Shown: positions 42,393 to 52,089, counted from the first letter of the stretch. The stretch is 64,000 nucleotides of DNA from an uncultured Capnocytophaga sp. (GCF_937936315.1 NZ_CALGWU010000024.1:1-64000); one strand, 5' to 3'. Notes: generated by a model not told the origin, from the sequence alone. Program-made: numbers and translations.

Positions 42393-43364
42393 ATGAACAA
42401 AATACTTACTAAAAATACTTTTCTTTGGCTTTTGGTATTGATGGTGCTCCTGAGTTACCTCCTCCCCTATCGCGAAAGTTATAATGCTTATTTCAATCTC
42501 GGTACTTTTATCGACTGGGGAATTGTGATTATCTTCCTGCTCTACGGACTCAAACTAAATCTCCGCGAGGTGCTGAACGACATCAAAAACTGGAAATTAC
42601 ACCTCTTAGTGCAGGTAGCTACTTTTGTACTATTTCCTCTTTTGGTTATACCATTCTACAAGATAGCACAAGGCACTGAGTTTTACGTGTTATGGCTCTC
42701 GATATACTTTTTGGCGTGCTTGCCTTCTACGGTTTCCTCATCGGTGGTGATGGTTTCTATTGCCAAAGGAAATGTGCCTTCAGCGATTTTCAACGCTTCT
42801 ATTTCGGGACTTATCGGTATTTTTGCTACTCCTATGCTGATGCAACCTTTTTTGGAAAACAGTAGCGGGGCAGCTGTAGATCAAGGTGCTATCATTCAAC
42901 AATTGCTACTGAAAGTATTGTTGCCTATTGTGTTAGGTTTGTTGCTCAATCCGCTGTGCAAGAAATTCATAGAACGCTATGGCAAGCTCATCGGTAAGTT
43001 TGACAGACTCATTATCTTACTCATCGTTTACGAGAGTTTTTCAACAGCTTTTGTAAATCGCGTGTTTAGCAGTGTGCCAGCTATTACTTTTGCAATTATT
43101 GCCCTAGCTGCCGTAGGTTTATTTTTTATAGTGTATCACCTTTTGGGGTGGACATCAAGGCGTTTGCACTTCAATCGTGAGGACACGATTACAACCACTT
43201 TCTGTGGTTCAAAAAAATCATTGGTACACGGGAGTCTCTTTATGATGGTTTTGGGTATTCCCGATGACAACAAAGTGATGTTCCTGCTACCAATTATGCT
43301 ATATCACAGTTTTCAGCTGTTTTATGTAAGTTGGCTGGCGAATAAGTTGTCAGGTGATAGGTAA
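42393..43364 (+). CDS. Bile acid:sodium symporter-family transporter
   Basis: 323 residues with about ten membrane helices. FIDWGIVIIFLLYGLKLNLR, FLACLPSTVSSSVVMVSIAK, NASISGLIGIFATPML and TTTFCGSKKSLVHGSLF are the motifs of the YfeH-like SBF branch. Substrate is not known; the name is a family label and does not prove bile acid transport. The spacer after it carries TGACACCTG-type low-complexity sequence. Confidence 0.85.
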   Translation: MNKILTKNTFLWLLVLMVLLSYLLPYRESYNAYFNLGTFIDWGIVIIFLLYGLKLNLREVLNDIKNWKLHLLVQVATFVLFPLLVIPFYKIAQGTEFYVLWLSIYFLACLPSTVSSSVVMVSIAKGNVPSAIFNASISGLIGIFATPMLMQPFLENSSGAAVDQGAIIQQLLLKVLLPIVLGLLLNPLCKKFIERYGKLIGKFDRLIILLIVYESFSTAFVNRVFSSVPAITFAIIALAAVGLFFIVYHLLGWTSRRLHFNREDTITTTFCGSKKSLVHGSLFMMVLGIPDDNKVMFLLPIMLYHSFQLFYVSWLANKLSGDR

Positions 43365-43564
43365 CAGGTGTCAGGTCTCAGGTAAAGACAGCGAGTTGGT
43401 TCAGCTGGACAGGTGAGTAACAATTCAGCTAATATCCAATAGTAAATATTACTCTGAAAATCAATTAATAAACATATAAAAAGGGAATCGAGAAGATAAA
43501 TAAAAGACAATCCAGATGTCCGAGTTTTGTCTAATACCCTCTAATAACTAAAAACTAACCCCTT

Positions 43565-44335
43565 ATGAAAAGAATAGTAATCATCTCAATGATTTTAACA
43601 GCCTTTGTAGGCTGTAAAACACACATTAAACCTTCTACAGATTTAGACGATAACCAATTGCACGGCAAGGTAAAACAAATGCTTGAACTAACCTATTCCT
43701 ACGGCAATGTTGATAGAGTTTATTTTGAAGAGAAAACTAAAGCCTCTGACTCAACACTGTATATTTTTAATGAAAAAGGTTATTATACCGAAGCAGTTCA
43801 CTTAACCCCTCCTAATGATGACGAGACTGAACAGGCGCCCAGAAATATATATGTTACTCGCACTGCCGACGAAGTGAAAACAACCGCTTACAACAGCGAT
43901 GGAGATATCCTATACCAAAGCATCAGTAAGCTAAACCCCGAAGGCTTAGAGCTTACCCGAACAGATATTTTTAAAAAAGATGACGATAATATTGTAATGA
44001 ACTCCACTTATGACCATACTAATCTAAAGAGAGAAATAAATATTGAATACAAGAACGGAAGTAAACACAAAAATGTACTAACCTATAACAAAAAAGGACA
44101 AGTCATTAAAGGAGAGTTTTACATAGGTAGCGAAAATGAGCTTTTTTTAACTTCTACATATACTTACAACAGCAAGGGCTATTTAGAAAAACGTGAACAG
44201 AAGTATATTACTACTTATGCGGTTACTACTACTTACGAATATGAATACGATGCTCAAGGCAGTGCTATTGTTGTCAAGGAATACGAAGACGGTAAACTCA
44301 CAACTACAAAAAAGAGAATCATAGAGTATTATTAA
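43565..44335 (+). CDS. Lipoprotein of unknown function
   Basis: 256 residues with a lipoprotein signal peptide, lipobox AFVGC (Cys ~17). The mature part is a chain of short beta repeats (VLTYNKKGQVIKGEFYIG, TYTYNSKGYLEKREQKY, YEYEYDAQGSAIVVKEY) of the YD-repeat style. No enzyme motif was seen. It resembles in composition the lipoprotein at 18799. An ACTTTG/CAAAGT hairpin follows the stop. Confidence 0.72.
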   Translation: MKRIVIISMILTAFVGCKTHIKPSTDLDDNQLHGKVKQMLELTYSYGNVDRVYFEEKTKASDSTLYIFNEKGYYTEAVHLTPPNDDETEQAPRNIYVTRTADEVKTTAYNSDGDILYQSISKLNPEGLELTRTDIFKKDDDNIVMNSTYDHTNLKREINIEYKNGSKHKNVLTYNKKGQVIKGEFYIGSENELFLTSTYTYNSKGYLEKREQKYITTYAVTTTYEYEYDAQGSAIVVKEYEDGKLTTTKKRIIEYY

Positions 44336-44392
44336 AACAACCTTAAAAACCTATAGTCTATCAGAATTGAATTGCAAAAATTAGCGTTGCAT

Positions 44393-44423
44393 ACTTTCTC
44401 AAAGTTTGAGACTTTGACAAAGT
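44393..44423. repeat. ACTTTG/CAAAGT hairpin, copy after the lipoprotein gene
   Basis: ACTTTCTCAAAGT and ACTTTGACAAAGT pair with one mismatch over loop TTGAG. Confidence 0.7.
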
Positions 44424-44463
44424 CTAATTAACTGATAAATAGTTATATTTGCGTTATGTTTAG

Positions 44464-44487
44464 TAGGGGCGTTTAGCAAACGCCCTC
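44464..44487. repeat. GGGGCG palindrome upstream of radC
   Basis: GGGCGTTT and AAACGCCC around AGC, with partial outer pairing. It is the third member of the GGGGCG...CGCCCC family in the window. A TATATTTG box lies at 44444-44451 just before it. Confidence 0.8.
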
Positions 44488-44541
44488 ATAAAAATAATCT
44501 TATTTATTCGTAATCTATTTCTTTTTGACTATAACTAAATT

Positions 44542-45207
44542 ATGACTATCAAAAATTGGGAAGATACCGATAAGCCTCGTGAGAAGATGATGGCTCAAGG
44601 AAAAACTGCTTTGAGCAATGCCGAACTTTTGGCTATTTTATTAGGTTCAGGCTCTGCCAATGAAAGTGCTGTTGCTTTGAGCAGACGTATATTGGCTTCA
44701 GTAGGCAACAGTCTCACGGCTTTGGGCAAACAAACATTAGCGCAACTCACCGCCTTCAAAGGGATTGGTGAAGCTAAAGCAATTACGATTCTCGCCGCTA
44801 CCGAAATGGGGCGCCGGCGCGCTGCCGAAACTCCTGAACCTCAACCTAAAATTCAAGCTCCTCAACACGTTTTTACTTTGATGCAACCCCTTATTGGCGA
44901 CCTGCCTCACGAGGAATTTTGGGTGCTTTACCTCAACAGTGCCAACCGCGTGATTCACAAATGCCGACTTTCTTCAGGGGGCATCACTCATACTACTGTG
45001 GATATACGACTGCTCTTCAAAAATGCCTTAGAACAAGGCGCTGTCTCACTGATTTTAGTGCATAACCACCCCTCGGGGAGTATCACCCCCAGCAAAGAGG
45101 ATATAAAACTCACAGAACGCGTGAGAAACGCTGGTGACACTTTGGATATCAAACTCTTAGACCACATAATCGTTACAGAAAAAGAATACTATTCAATTAA
45201 CAATTAA
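44542..45207 (+). CDS. radC: RadC family JAB-domain protein
   Basis: 221 residues. The N-terminal helix-hairpin-helix part (LSNAELLAILLGSGSANESA, LTAFKGIGEAKAITI) precedes the JAMM metalloprotease-like domain with SLILVHNHPSGSITPSKEDI. The metal-binding HxHPSG(x)D is intact. The historical DNA-repair role is doubtful and the real function is unknown. A 14-bp triple repeat follows. Confidence 0.93.
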   Translation: MTIKNWEDTDKPREKMMAQGKTALSNAELLAILLGSGSANESAVALSRRILASVGNSLTALGKQTLAQLTAFKGIGEAKAITILAATEMGRRRAAETPEPQPKIQAPQHVFTLMQPLIGDLPHEEFWVLYLNSANRVIHKCRLSSGGITHTTVDIRLLFKNALEQGAVSLILVHNHPSGSITPSKEDIKLTERVRNAGDTLDIKLLDHIIVTEKEYYSINN

Positions 45208-45242
45208 CAGGTAACAATTAATAGGTAACAATTAACAGGTAA
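45201..45242. repeat. Three 14-bp tandem repeats (CAATTAACAGGTAA)
   Basis: Units at 45201-45214, 45215-45228 (one change) and 45229-45242. They start in the last codons of radC and stop after three copies. They are simple-sequence spacer DNA. Confidence 0.9.
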
Positions 45243-45363
45243 TAGTATCAATTAAGGATTGAAACAACTTGTTGATTATAAATCAAATAATCTTTTTTTC
45301 AACTCTTAATCCTCATCAATAGATAACCAATAATAAGGGGTACAACTTGTTAATTGTTAATTA

Positions 45364-46233
45364 TTATTTGTTTTTTATCATTTTAGCTGAAAAAACAAAG
45401 ATGAGCAACACGACAATCCCCATAATTGCCCATAGAAGTGGTTTAGCCGATGCCACAGTACCATTGGTAGGGCTTTTAGTAACTGAAGTTGTTGTAGTAA
45501 TAGGCTGAGTCTTTACATATTCTACAGTCTCATTGTAATGAATGGAGGGGAGTTGTTTAGGGATATGCTTCACAAAATGAGTGATGTCGTACTGAGGCGC
45601 TATGTCGTTAGCTTTGCCATACACTAAAAAATAGTGATGAGCCGTATCGGGGAAGCGCGCTGTGAGTTTATAAGTGATAGGAAAGAGGGTAATTTCAGAA
45701 ATTGAAAGAGGGGTATTATCTTGGTTATCAATATCGATTTGCAGATGCTTAAACAGCTGTGGTGCAAAAGTATATGTGTTATTCCCCTTAGAGTCGAGCA
45801 CCCCTTTAACTACACTGCTCAGATAGGTATCATCGGTAGTTTCGTTTTGCAAAATCTTCACAGAACGATAATAATCATAAGTTGTTGCAGGGTGAATTGC
45901 TACTTTGCCAAGGAGCAAAATTTCAGGAAGTTTCACATCAATAATCGTATGTTTAGACGCTTTGTCGTTCTTTACAGCAAAGTGCGTAATAGTTTGGGTA
46001 GCGACCACTGTATCAGCCATCATATAAGGCACTTCAATAGTATCGGTAACCGAAATGCCATAAATGCGCAAATCATTATAACTCTCCATACGGTCGAAGA
46101 TAGTAATGGGCAAAGTGAGAGAATGCCAACCACTTTGGTTGAGATTTTCAAGTGCTTGTTTATAGCGGTATGACGAGAGCTGTGCCTGAGTGGTAATGGT
46201 ACAGAAAAACAGCAATACAAAGAGTTTTTTCAT
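45364..46233 (-). CDS. DUF3999-like exported membrane-anchored protein
   Basis: 289 residues: signal peptide (LFFCTITTQAQ), a soluble beta-rich region (SYRYKQALENLNQSGWHSLT, TIFDRMESYNDLRIYG), a Thr/Ser-rich linker, then a C-terminal membrane helix (PLLWAIMGIVVLLIFVFSAK). The N-terminal part resembles DUF3999. The protein is shorter than full DUF3999 proteins. Probably a periplasmic domain tethered to the inner membrane. Role unknown. It is divergent from nadE with overlapping promoters. Confidence 0.65.
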   Translation of the reverse strand: MKKLFVLLFFCTITTQAQLSSYRYKQALENLNQSGWHSLTLPITIFDRMESYNDLRIYGISVTDTIEVPYMMADTVVATQTITHFAVKNDKASKHTIIDVKLPEILLLGKVAIHPATTYDYYRSVKILQNETTDDTYLSSVVKGVLDSKGNNTYTFAPQLFKHLQIDIDNQDNTPLSISEITLFPITYKLTARFPDTAHHYFLVYGKANDIAPQYDITHFVKHIPKQLPSIHYNETVEYVKTQPITTTTSVTKSPTNGTVASAKPLLWAIMGIVVLLIFVFSAKMIKNK

Positions 46234-46264
46234 AGTTTGATAGCAACTTTACTAATTTATACTG

Positions 46265-46295
46265 CAAAAGTATAAAAGTTTTTCGTTATTCGCAA
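46265..46295 (-). promoter_or_regulatory. Promoter of the DUF3999-like gene
   Basis: Minus strand TTG (46295-46293), 20 bases, TACTTTTG (46272-46265). Confidence 0.65.
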
Positions 46296-46311
46296 TTATT
46301 TAGTACCTTTG
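46281..46311 (+). promoter_or_regulatory. Promoter of nadE-purD
   Basis: TTTC at 46281-46284 (one change from TTTG), 19 bases, TACCTTTG at 46304-46311. It overlaps the divergent DUF3999-like promoter, so the two may compete. Confidence 0.65.
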
Positions 46312-46354
46312 TCGCGATATACTAAAGACATTTTTTGAACTCAATACAATTCAA

Positions 46355-47125
46355 ATGGAAAACATAGCATCACAAATCGTTCATTGGATAAAAACTTATG
46401 CCGAAAATGCTCGTGTAAAGGGCTTAGTCATAGGCGTATCGGGCGGGGTAGACTCGGCGGTGGTCTCTACGCTTTGTGCACGTACGGGTTTACCTACACT
46501 CTGTCTCGAAATGCCCATTCACCAAGCTGAAAGCCACGTGAGTCGCGCTGAGGAGCATATCGCTTTCCTCAAAGCTCACTACCCCAATGTGAGCAACCTG
46601 CGCACCGACCTCACTCCTGTATTCGACCAGTTTGTAGCACAAATACCCCCTACCGATAAATCTACTTATGAAATGGCTCTTGCTAATACCCGCGCGCGCC
46701 TAAGAATGACAACCCTCTACTATTATGCGGGACTCGAAGGCTATATAGTGGTAGGCACAGGTAATAAGATTGAGGATTTTGGGGTAGGATTTTTTACCAA
46801 ATACGGCGACGGCGGGGTAGATATCAGCCCTATTGCCGACCTGATGAAAAGCGAAGTATACCAACTTGGCAAATACTTGCAAATTCCGCAAAGTATCCTC
46901 AAAGCAAAACCTTCTGACGGTCTTTTTGGCGACGACCGCAGCGATGAAGACCAACTCAAAGCCTCTTATGACGAGTTGGAATGGGCAATGCTCCAAACCG
47001 ATCAAGGCAAAAAAGCGGAAGATTTCGGCGGTAGAGAGCGCGAAGTATTTGAGATATACACCCGCCTCAACCGTGCTAACCAGCACAAAATGCAACCCAT
47101 ACCGATTTGCAAAATCGACAAGTGA
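46355..47125 (+). CDS. nadE: NAD+ synthetase (ammonia-dependent)
   Basis: 256 residues. It amidates deamido-NAD to NAD. The P-loop is VIGVSGGVDSAVVS, and GTGNKIEDFGVGFFTKYGDGGVDISPI and KPSDGLFGDDRSDED match the ATP and substrate loops of NadE. The glutaminase domain found in longer forms is absent, so ammonia is the donor. It is followed by purD after 39 bases. Confidence 0.94.
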   Translation: MENIASQIVHWIKTYAENARVKGLVIGVSGGVDSAVVSTLCARTGLPTLCLEMPIHQAESHVSRAEEHIAFLKAHYPNVSNLRTDLTPVFDQFVAQIPPTDKSTYEMALANTRARLRMTTLYYYAGLEGYIVVGTGNKIEDFGVGFFTKYGDGGVDISPIADLMKSEVYQLGKYLQIPQSILKAKPSDGLFGDDRSDEDQLKASYDELEWAMLQTDQGKKAEDFGGREREVFEIYTRLNRANQHKMQPIPICKIDK

Positions 47126-47164
47126 AACAAATCTACTAACCGACAAATTGACTAATTAATAGAA

Positions 47165-48442
47165 ATGAACATACTTATCCTTGGCTCTGGCGGTCGTGAA
47201 CACGCCTTTGCCGTAAAACTACACCAAAGTCCGCTTTGCGACAGCTTATACATCGCCCCTGGCAATGGGGGCACTCACACCGTAGCTACCAATGTGGCTA
47301 TCAGCCCTACCGACTTCCCCGCGCTCAAAGCCTTTGTGTTTGAAAAACAGATTGCAATGGTAGTGGTAGGTCCCGAAGACCCTTTAGTGCAAGGGGTATA
47401 CGATTTCTTTGCCAATAACAAAGAACTCTCTCACGTGCAAGTGATAGGTCCTTCACAGCAAGGTGCTACCCTTGAAGGCAGTAAAGAGTTTGCCAAAGAG
47501 TTTATGGTGCGCCATAACATCCCTACAGCTAAATACGCGAGTTTTACCAAGGATACAGTAGACGAAGGTTGCGCTTTCCTCAGCACGATGAAAGCCCCTT
47601 ATGTACTCAAAGCCGATGGTTTGGCAGCTGGCAAGGGGGTAGTGATACTCGAAGATTTACAAGAAGCCCAAGCCGAATTGCGCCGTATGCTCATCAACGA
47701 GAAATTTGGGAAAGCAAGTACCAAGGTGGTGATTGAAGAGTTCCTAAAAGGCATTGAGCTCAGCTGCTTTGTCCTCACCGATGGACAAAACTACAAAATA
47801 TTGCCTACGGCTAAAGACTATAAGCGCATAGGCGAAGGTGATACAGGGCTCAACACGGGCGGTATGGGGGCTGTTTCGCCAGTGCCTTTCGCCGATGCAG
47901 CTTTTATGCAGAAGATTGAAGAGCGCATTGTAAAACCTACGATTGCAGGATTACATAAGGAAGGCATTGTATATAAAGGTTTTGTATTCATCGGACTCAT
48001 AAAAGTAGACGGCGAGCCTTACGTGATAGAATACAATGTGCGTATGGGAGACCCCGAAACCGAAGCCGTATTGCCACGTATAGAAAGCGACCTCATTCCG
48101 TTATTCCAGTCGTTGTACAACGGCACTTTGGCTTCACAAGAGCTGAAAGTAACCCCGCAGAGCGCTACTACGGTGGTAATGGTATCAGGAGGTTATCCTG
48201 AGGATTATGAGAAAGGAAAAGAGATTACTGGCACTGAAAAAGCAACAGATAGCACTGTATACCACGCCGGTACCACCCTTAAAGACGGCAAACTTCTCAC
48301 CGCTGGCGGTCGTGTGCTTGCCATTACTTCACTTGGTGATGATTTCAAAGAAGCCTTACAACGCTCCTACAACAATATCAGTAAAATACATTTTGAAGGT
48401 GCTTACTGGCGAAAAGACATTGGGAAAGACCTTTCCAATTAA
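47165..48442 (+). CDS. purD: Phosphoribosylamine-glycine ligase
   Basis: 425 residues, ATP-grasp enzyme of purine synthesis (second step): PRA + glycine + ATP to GAR. NILILGSGGREHAFAVKL at the start, PYVLKADGLAAGKGVVI, GLNTGGMGAVSPVP and EYNVRMGDPETEAVL are the diagnostic motifs. Co-directional with nadE. Confidence 0.96.
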   Translation: MNILILGSGGREHAFAVKLHQSPLCDSLYIAPGNGGTHTVATNVAISPTDFPALKAFVFEKQIAMVVVGPEDPLVQGVYDFFANNKELSHVQVIGPSQQGATLEGSKEFAKEFMVRHNIPTAKYASFTKDTVDEGCAFLSTMKAPYVLKADGLAAGKGVVILEDLQEAQAELRRMLINEKFGKASTKVVIEEFLKGIELSCFVLTDGQNYKILPTAKDYKRIGEGDTGLNTGGMGAVSPVPFADAAFMQKIEERIVKPTIAGLHKEGIVYKGFVFIGLIKVDGEPYVIEYNVRMGDPETEAVLPRIESDLIPLFQSLYNGTLASQELKVTPQSATTVVMVSGGYPEDYEKGKEITGTEKATDSTVYHAGTTLKDGKLLTAGGRVLAITSLGDDFKEALQRSYNNISKIHFEGAYWRKDIGKDLSN

Positions 48443-48500
48443 CAATTGACAGTTGATAATTAACAAAAAGTCCCCTCAAAAATTACTAATCCTTATAAAT

Positions 48501-49667
48501 ATGAAAAAGAATATAATCGCAGTCCTCACCTATATAACCCTAATTCCACTATCTTTCTCTCAGAACACCCTCTCCAAATATCTTGCGGATAAGGAGACTA
48601 AAGCCCCCTTAAAAAGTGCCACCATCCATAATGCAAACGATTATACCGTTACCAATGACGATGGACACTTTGTGTTCTATTCAGCCAACGATAGCGTAAC
48701 TATCAAAATGTTAGGCTATGAAACCCTCAAAACTACTTTCAAAGCGCTGAGTCGTACAAAAGACACCTTGTACCTTATCCCCAAACCTTTTCAGTTAGAC
48801 GAAGTAACCCTTTCTAACAAGAACATACTACAAGAAGCCTATAATCACGCTACCACCAATTACCCTATGGAACCTTTTGTTGAAGATTTCTTCTTGCGTT
48901 GTATCCTCAAACGCAATGGTGAATTTGTGAAAATTGAAGACCTTAGCGGACGTATCAAGCGTGATAAATTATTAGGAGCCAAGAAAAATTTCACCTTTCA
49001 ATTGCTGAATATGCGTAAGTTTGGTATAGAAAAGAAAGGAGTGCGTGCAGACGATTTTAATATCCCTTCCTTAAATGATGTTTTTCAATGGTGGAGTAAT
49101 ATTTTATTTTTAGACTCAAAGGAGTACCGTTTTTCATTCCTTAAAGTTATAGATGAAACACATCAACAGGTAAATCACACTCCTAAAAAAGAAGAAGATT
49201 ACAAAAAAGGAATAGGTCATTTTATCATCAGTACTGATGATTATGCCGTCAAAGAACGCATTTATAAAATCAATCCTAAAGTGGTAGATAAAATACCCTA
49301 TACTAAGAAGTTTTTTACTAAGTATCGAACTACAGACTTTTATCTCAAAGAAAAATGTGAAAAAGATGTTGCTAAAAGTAAGTACTTTATAGCTAGTGGT
49401 CTGTATACCGAAAAAATAGAGGGTTATAATAATGATGAAAGAATAGTATATGATGTAAGTTTCGAGCTCATTGTTACTCACCCTTTTTCAGACCTCAATA
49501 CTTTTAAAGCCAATGTAAATGGCAAAAAAGAACTGTTTAAATTAGAAGTACCCTATAACAAAGAATTTTGGGAGACCCAAAACCAGCTCCCCCTTACCAA
49601 TGAAATGCGCAATTTTATCAATAAACCCCACAATCCAAAAGAATACCGCGTGATATCTAATTTCTAA
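48501..49667 (+). CDS. Carboxypeptidase-regulatory-like domain protein, tandem copy 1
   Basis: 388 residues from ATG 48501. A signal peptide (LTYITLIPLSFSQ) precedes a CarboxypepD_reg-like beta domain (LADKETKAPLKSATI, VTNDDGHFVFYSANDSVTI) of ~80 residues. A body of ~280 residues follows, with EDFFLRCILKRNGEF. It is the most diverged of three adjacent paralogs. No TonB-dependent barrel is attached. The 5' part is ~37% GC while a sampled 3' line is ~28%. Exported; function unknown. Confidence 0.72.
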   Translation: MKKNIIAVLTYITLIPLSFSQNTLSKYLADKETKAPLKSATIHNANDYTVTNDDGHFVFYSANDSVTIKMLGYETLKTTFKALSRTKDTLYLIPKPFQLDEVTLSNKNILQEAYNHATTNYPMEPFVEDFFLRCILKRNGEFVKIEDLSGRIKRDKLLGAKKNFTFQLLNMRKFGIEKKGVRADDFNIPSLNDVFQWWSNILFLDSKEYRFSFLKVIDETHQQVNHTPKKEEDYKKGIGHFIISTDDYAVKERIYKINPKVVDKIPYTKKFFTKYRTTDFYLKEKCEKDVAKSKYFIASGLYTEKIEGYNNDERIVYDVSFELIVTHPFSDLNTFKANVNGKKELFKLEVPYNKEFWETQNQLPLTNEMRNFINKPHNPKEYRVISNF

Positions 49668-49689
49668 AGTAATGTAAAAACACAACAAT

Positions 49690-50844
49690 ATGAAAACACT
49701 ATTCCTTATCCTATTATTCACAGCCACATCCTTGTTCGCCCAAGTAGCTGAACTCACCCTGCTGGATGCCTCTACAAAGCAGCCCATCCCCAACGTTGAA
49801 GCCTATTACACACGCTCCCTCAACGGCACTATTACCAATGAGGAAGGCAAATTGCGTATTGCGGTGGAGAACGACTCCCTTACCTTAAGCCATATAGGCT
49901 ATGCAACTAAAAAGATTTTTACAGATAAAACCTTTGCCAAAGCAACCATTTATCTCAATCCTCAGGAAATACAACTTGAGGAAGTTGTGTTATACAATTT
50001 TGATTTGAAGAAAAAAGTAAAGTATGTTTTAGATAATTACTTCAAATTGTATGACACTAAGGCTAAAATATTGGAATGTACTTATCGAGAAAAGATGATA
50101 AGAAATGATACCCTTACACGCCTCTATCAAGTGCAGTTAGATTGGTGGAGCAAAAGTTATCGTTATACTTCTTTCAAGCAACCTTTAGAAAAACTATTAC
50201 AAATCCAACTTAAAAATATCGACTACTCTAAAATGTTAAGCCAAGAAGAAGTCGCGGCTCGTTCTGTTCACTTAGAAAGAACACCGATGTTTATATATAT
50301 TTTTGTGAACACCTATTTGTCATTTATAGATCAATTTGGTGAAAATATTGATATCAAAAAAGTAGAGAAAAATAAAGAGGTTACTAAAGTAACTTTTAAC
50401 GCTGATATCGTTATCAATAAAAAGCTAAATCTAAAACTTGAAAACTCGGTATTGGTGTTTGACAATACTACCAATGCTGTGAGAAAAGTTATTTTTAACG
50501 ACATACATCAAGGTATAAAGGATAAAGTTTCTGAGAAAACTAATAAGCCTTATAAGTCTATTACAGATAATTATCGCTTGGAACTCACCTTAACTGACTA
50601 TAAAGGCAAACTACTGTTTAGTTCTTATTATGTAAGACTCATAGGAGCTGTTGAATATAAAGGGAAAAGAGATAAACTCTTTTTTGAACATAGTTTTTTA
50701 CGTACAGGAGTACAGAACAAACATATTAAAAAAGAAGATAGAATAGATATTCAAAAGTCTTTCCACGAATACATTACCCCTCACAAACAAGGTGAAGCCA
50801 AGTTTTTGCTCACCAAAGAAGAACAAGATTTTATAAACCAATAG
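49690..50844 (+). CDS. Carboxypeptidase-regulatory-like domain protein, tandem copy 2
   Basis: 384 residues. Signal peptide (ILLFTATSLFAQ), regulatory-like domain (LLDASTKQPIPNVEAYYT, ITNEEGKLRI), then a body sharing CTYREK, RNDTLTRLYQVQLDWW, VTFNADIVI and the C-terminal TPHKQGEAKFLLTKEEQ with copy 3. Base composition breaks sharply: a line at 49741 is ~53% GC, and a line at 49981 is ~22%. This suggests a mosaic gene formed by recombination with a copy-3-like sequence. Function unknown. Confidence 0.74.
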   Translation: MKTLFLILLFTATSLFAQVAELTLLDASTKQPIPNVEAYYTRSLNGTITNEEGKLRIAVENDSLTLSHIGYATKKIFTDKTFAKATIYLNPQEIQLEEVVLYNFDLKKKVKYVLDNYFKLYDTKAKILECTYREKMIRNDTLTRLYQVQLDWWSKSYRYTSFKQPLEKLLQIQLKNIDYSKMLSQEEVAARSVHLERTPMFIYIFVNTYLSFIDQFGENIDIKKVEKNKEVTKVTFNADIVINKKLNLKLENSVLVFDNTTNAVRKVIFNDIHQGIKDKVSEKTNKPYKSITDNYRLELTLTDYKGKLLFSSYYVRLIGAVEYKGKRDKLFFEHSFLRTGVQNKHIKKEDRIDIQKSFHEYITPHKQGEAKFLLTKEEQDFINQ

Positions 50845-50877
50845 GCATAATATCTAAACATTTAATATAAGAAACTT

Positions 50878-52044
50878 ATGAAACTAAAATTACGTATAAC
50901 AACAATTTTACTACTAATTTCTTTTCAATTTCTTGCTGCACAACAGAAGATTATAAATGTTTTGGATAACACAACCAAACAGCCTATTAGCAATGTGCAT
51001 CTATATCTGCCTAATCTTGAAAAAGGAACAATTACTAATGAAGAGGGGAAAGCAAAAATAGATTTTAGCATACAAGATAGCTTAATTGTGAGTTGTGTAG
51101 GTTATGCGACAAAGAAATTAGTTATAAATAAAGACACTTCTCTTAGCACTCTGTATTTAACTCCTGAAGAAATTGTGCTTGATGAGGTAGTTATTTATAA
51201 TTTTGACTTAAAAAAACAAGTAGGATACGTGTTAGATAATTATAAAAAGCTCTATGAAACTAATGCTAAAACATTAGAATGTACTTATAGAGAAAAATTT
51301 GTAAGAAATGATACTCTTACACGGCTTTATCAAGTGCAATTAGATTGGTGGTTCAAACAATATCTATTTATCCCACAAGAAACATTAGATAAACAGTTGG
51401 CTGTTGCACTCAAAAGTACTGATTATTCTCACATAAAGAATGATAAGAATAAAACTACGCAAGGAGCTTTTTTAGATCCTAAAAACCTATTTCAATTTCT
51501 TTACCCCAATAGTTATCTATCTTTCATAAAATATTATGGAGAGAATATTGAAATTAAAAAAGTTGAAAAGAATGCTGATTACACCAAAGTAACTTTTAAT
51601 GCAGACATTGTTATCAAAAAAGAGCTCAGTCTTAAATTAACTAATTCGGTTATTTATTTTGATAATCACACTAATGCAGTGAAACGTATTATTTTTAATG
51701 ATACCAAGCGTTCTGTAAGTGAAAATGTTTCAAAGGAAAGCAAAATTCCCTTTAAATCTATCTCAGATAATTTCTCCTTAGATATTACTTTCAGTAATTA
51801 TAAGAACAAATTATTGTTTAGCAGTCTTTATGTAAAAGCTAAAGGAGGTATTGAATATAATAACAAAAGGGATAATCTTCAAACAGAACAATCTTTCTTG
51901 CGTACAAGTGTAACAAAAGGACAAATAAAAAAGAATGACAGAATAGAGGTTGAAAAACCTTTCTTTGAATATGTTACTCCTCATAAACAAGGTGAAGCCA
52001 AGTTTTTACTTACCAAAGAAGAACAAGATTTCATAAACCAATAG
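50878..52044 (+). CDS. Carboxypeptidase-regulatory-like domain protein, tandem copy 3
   Basis: 388 residues, AT-rich throughout (sampled line ~22% GC). Signal peptide (ISFQFLAAQQ), regulatory-like domain (VLDNTTKQPISNVHLYLP, GTITNEEGKAKIDF), and the same body and tail as copy 2 (TPHKQGEAKFLLTKEEQ). The nucleotide match to copy 2 continues past the stop codon (caatag-cataatatctaaa). It probably arose by tandem duplication. Function unknown. Confidence 0.74.
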   Translation: MKLKLRITTILLLISFQFLAAQQKIINVLDNTTKQPISNVHLYLPNLEKGTITNEEGKAKIDFSIQDSLIVSCVGYATKKLVINKDTSLSTLYLTPEEIVLDEVVIYNFDLKKQVGYVLDNYKKLYETNAKTLECTYREKFVRNDTLTRLYQVQLDWWFKQYLFIPQETLDKQLAVALKSTDYSHIKNDKNKTTQGAFLDPKNLFQFLYPNSYLSFIKYYGENIEIKKVEKNADYTKVTFNADIVIKKELSLKLTNSVIYFDNHTNAVKRIIFNDTKRSVSENVSKESKIPFKSISDNFSLDITFSNYKNKLLFSSLYVKAKGGIEYNNKRDNLQTEQSFLRTSVTKGQIKKNDRIEVEKPFFEYVTPHKQGEAKFLLTKEEQDFINQ

Positions 52045-52089
52045 CCATAATATCTAAATATCTATAGTAAATCAGAATTAGTTTGCAAA

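Noticed and set aside
45201..45242. CRISPR array
   Set aside because: Only three 14-bp contiguous units without spacers.
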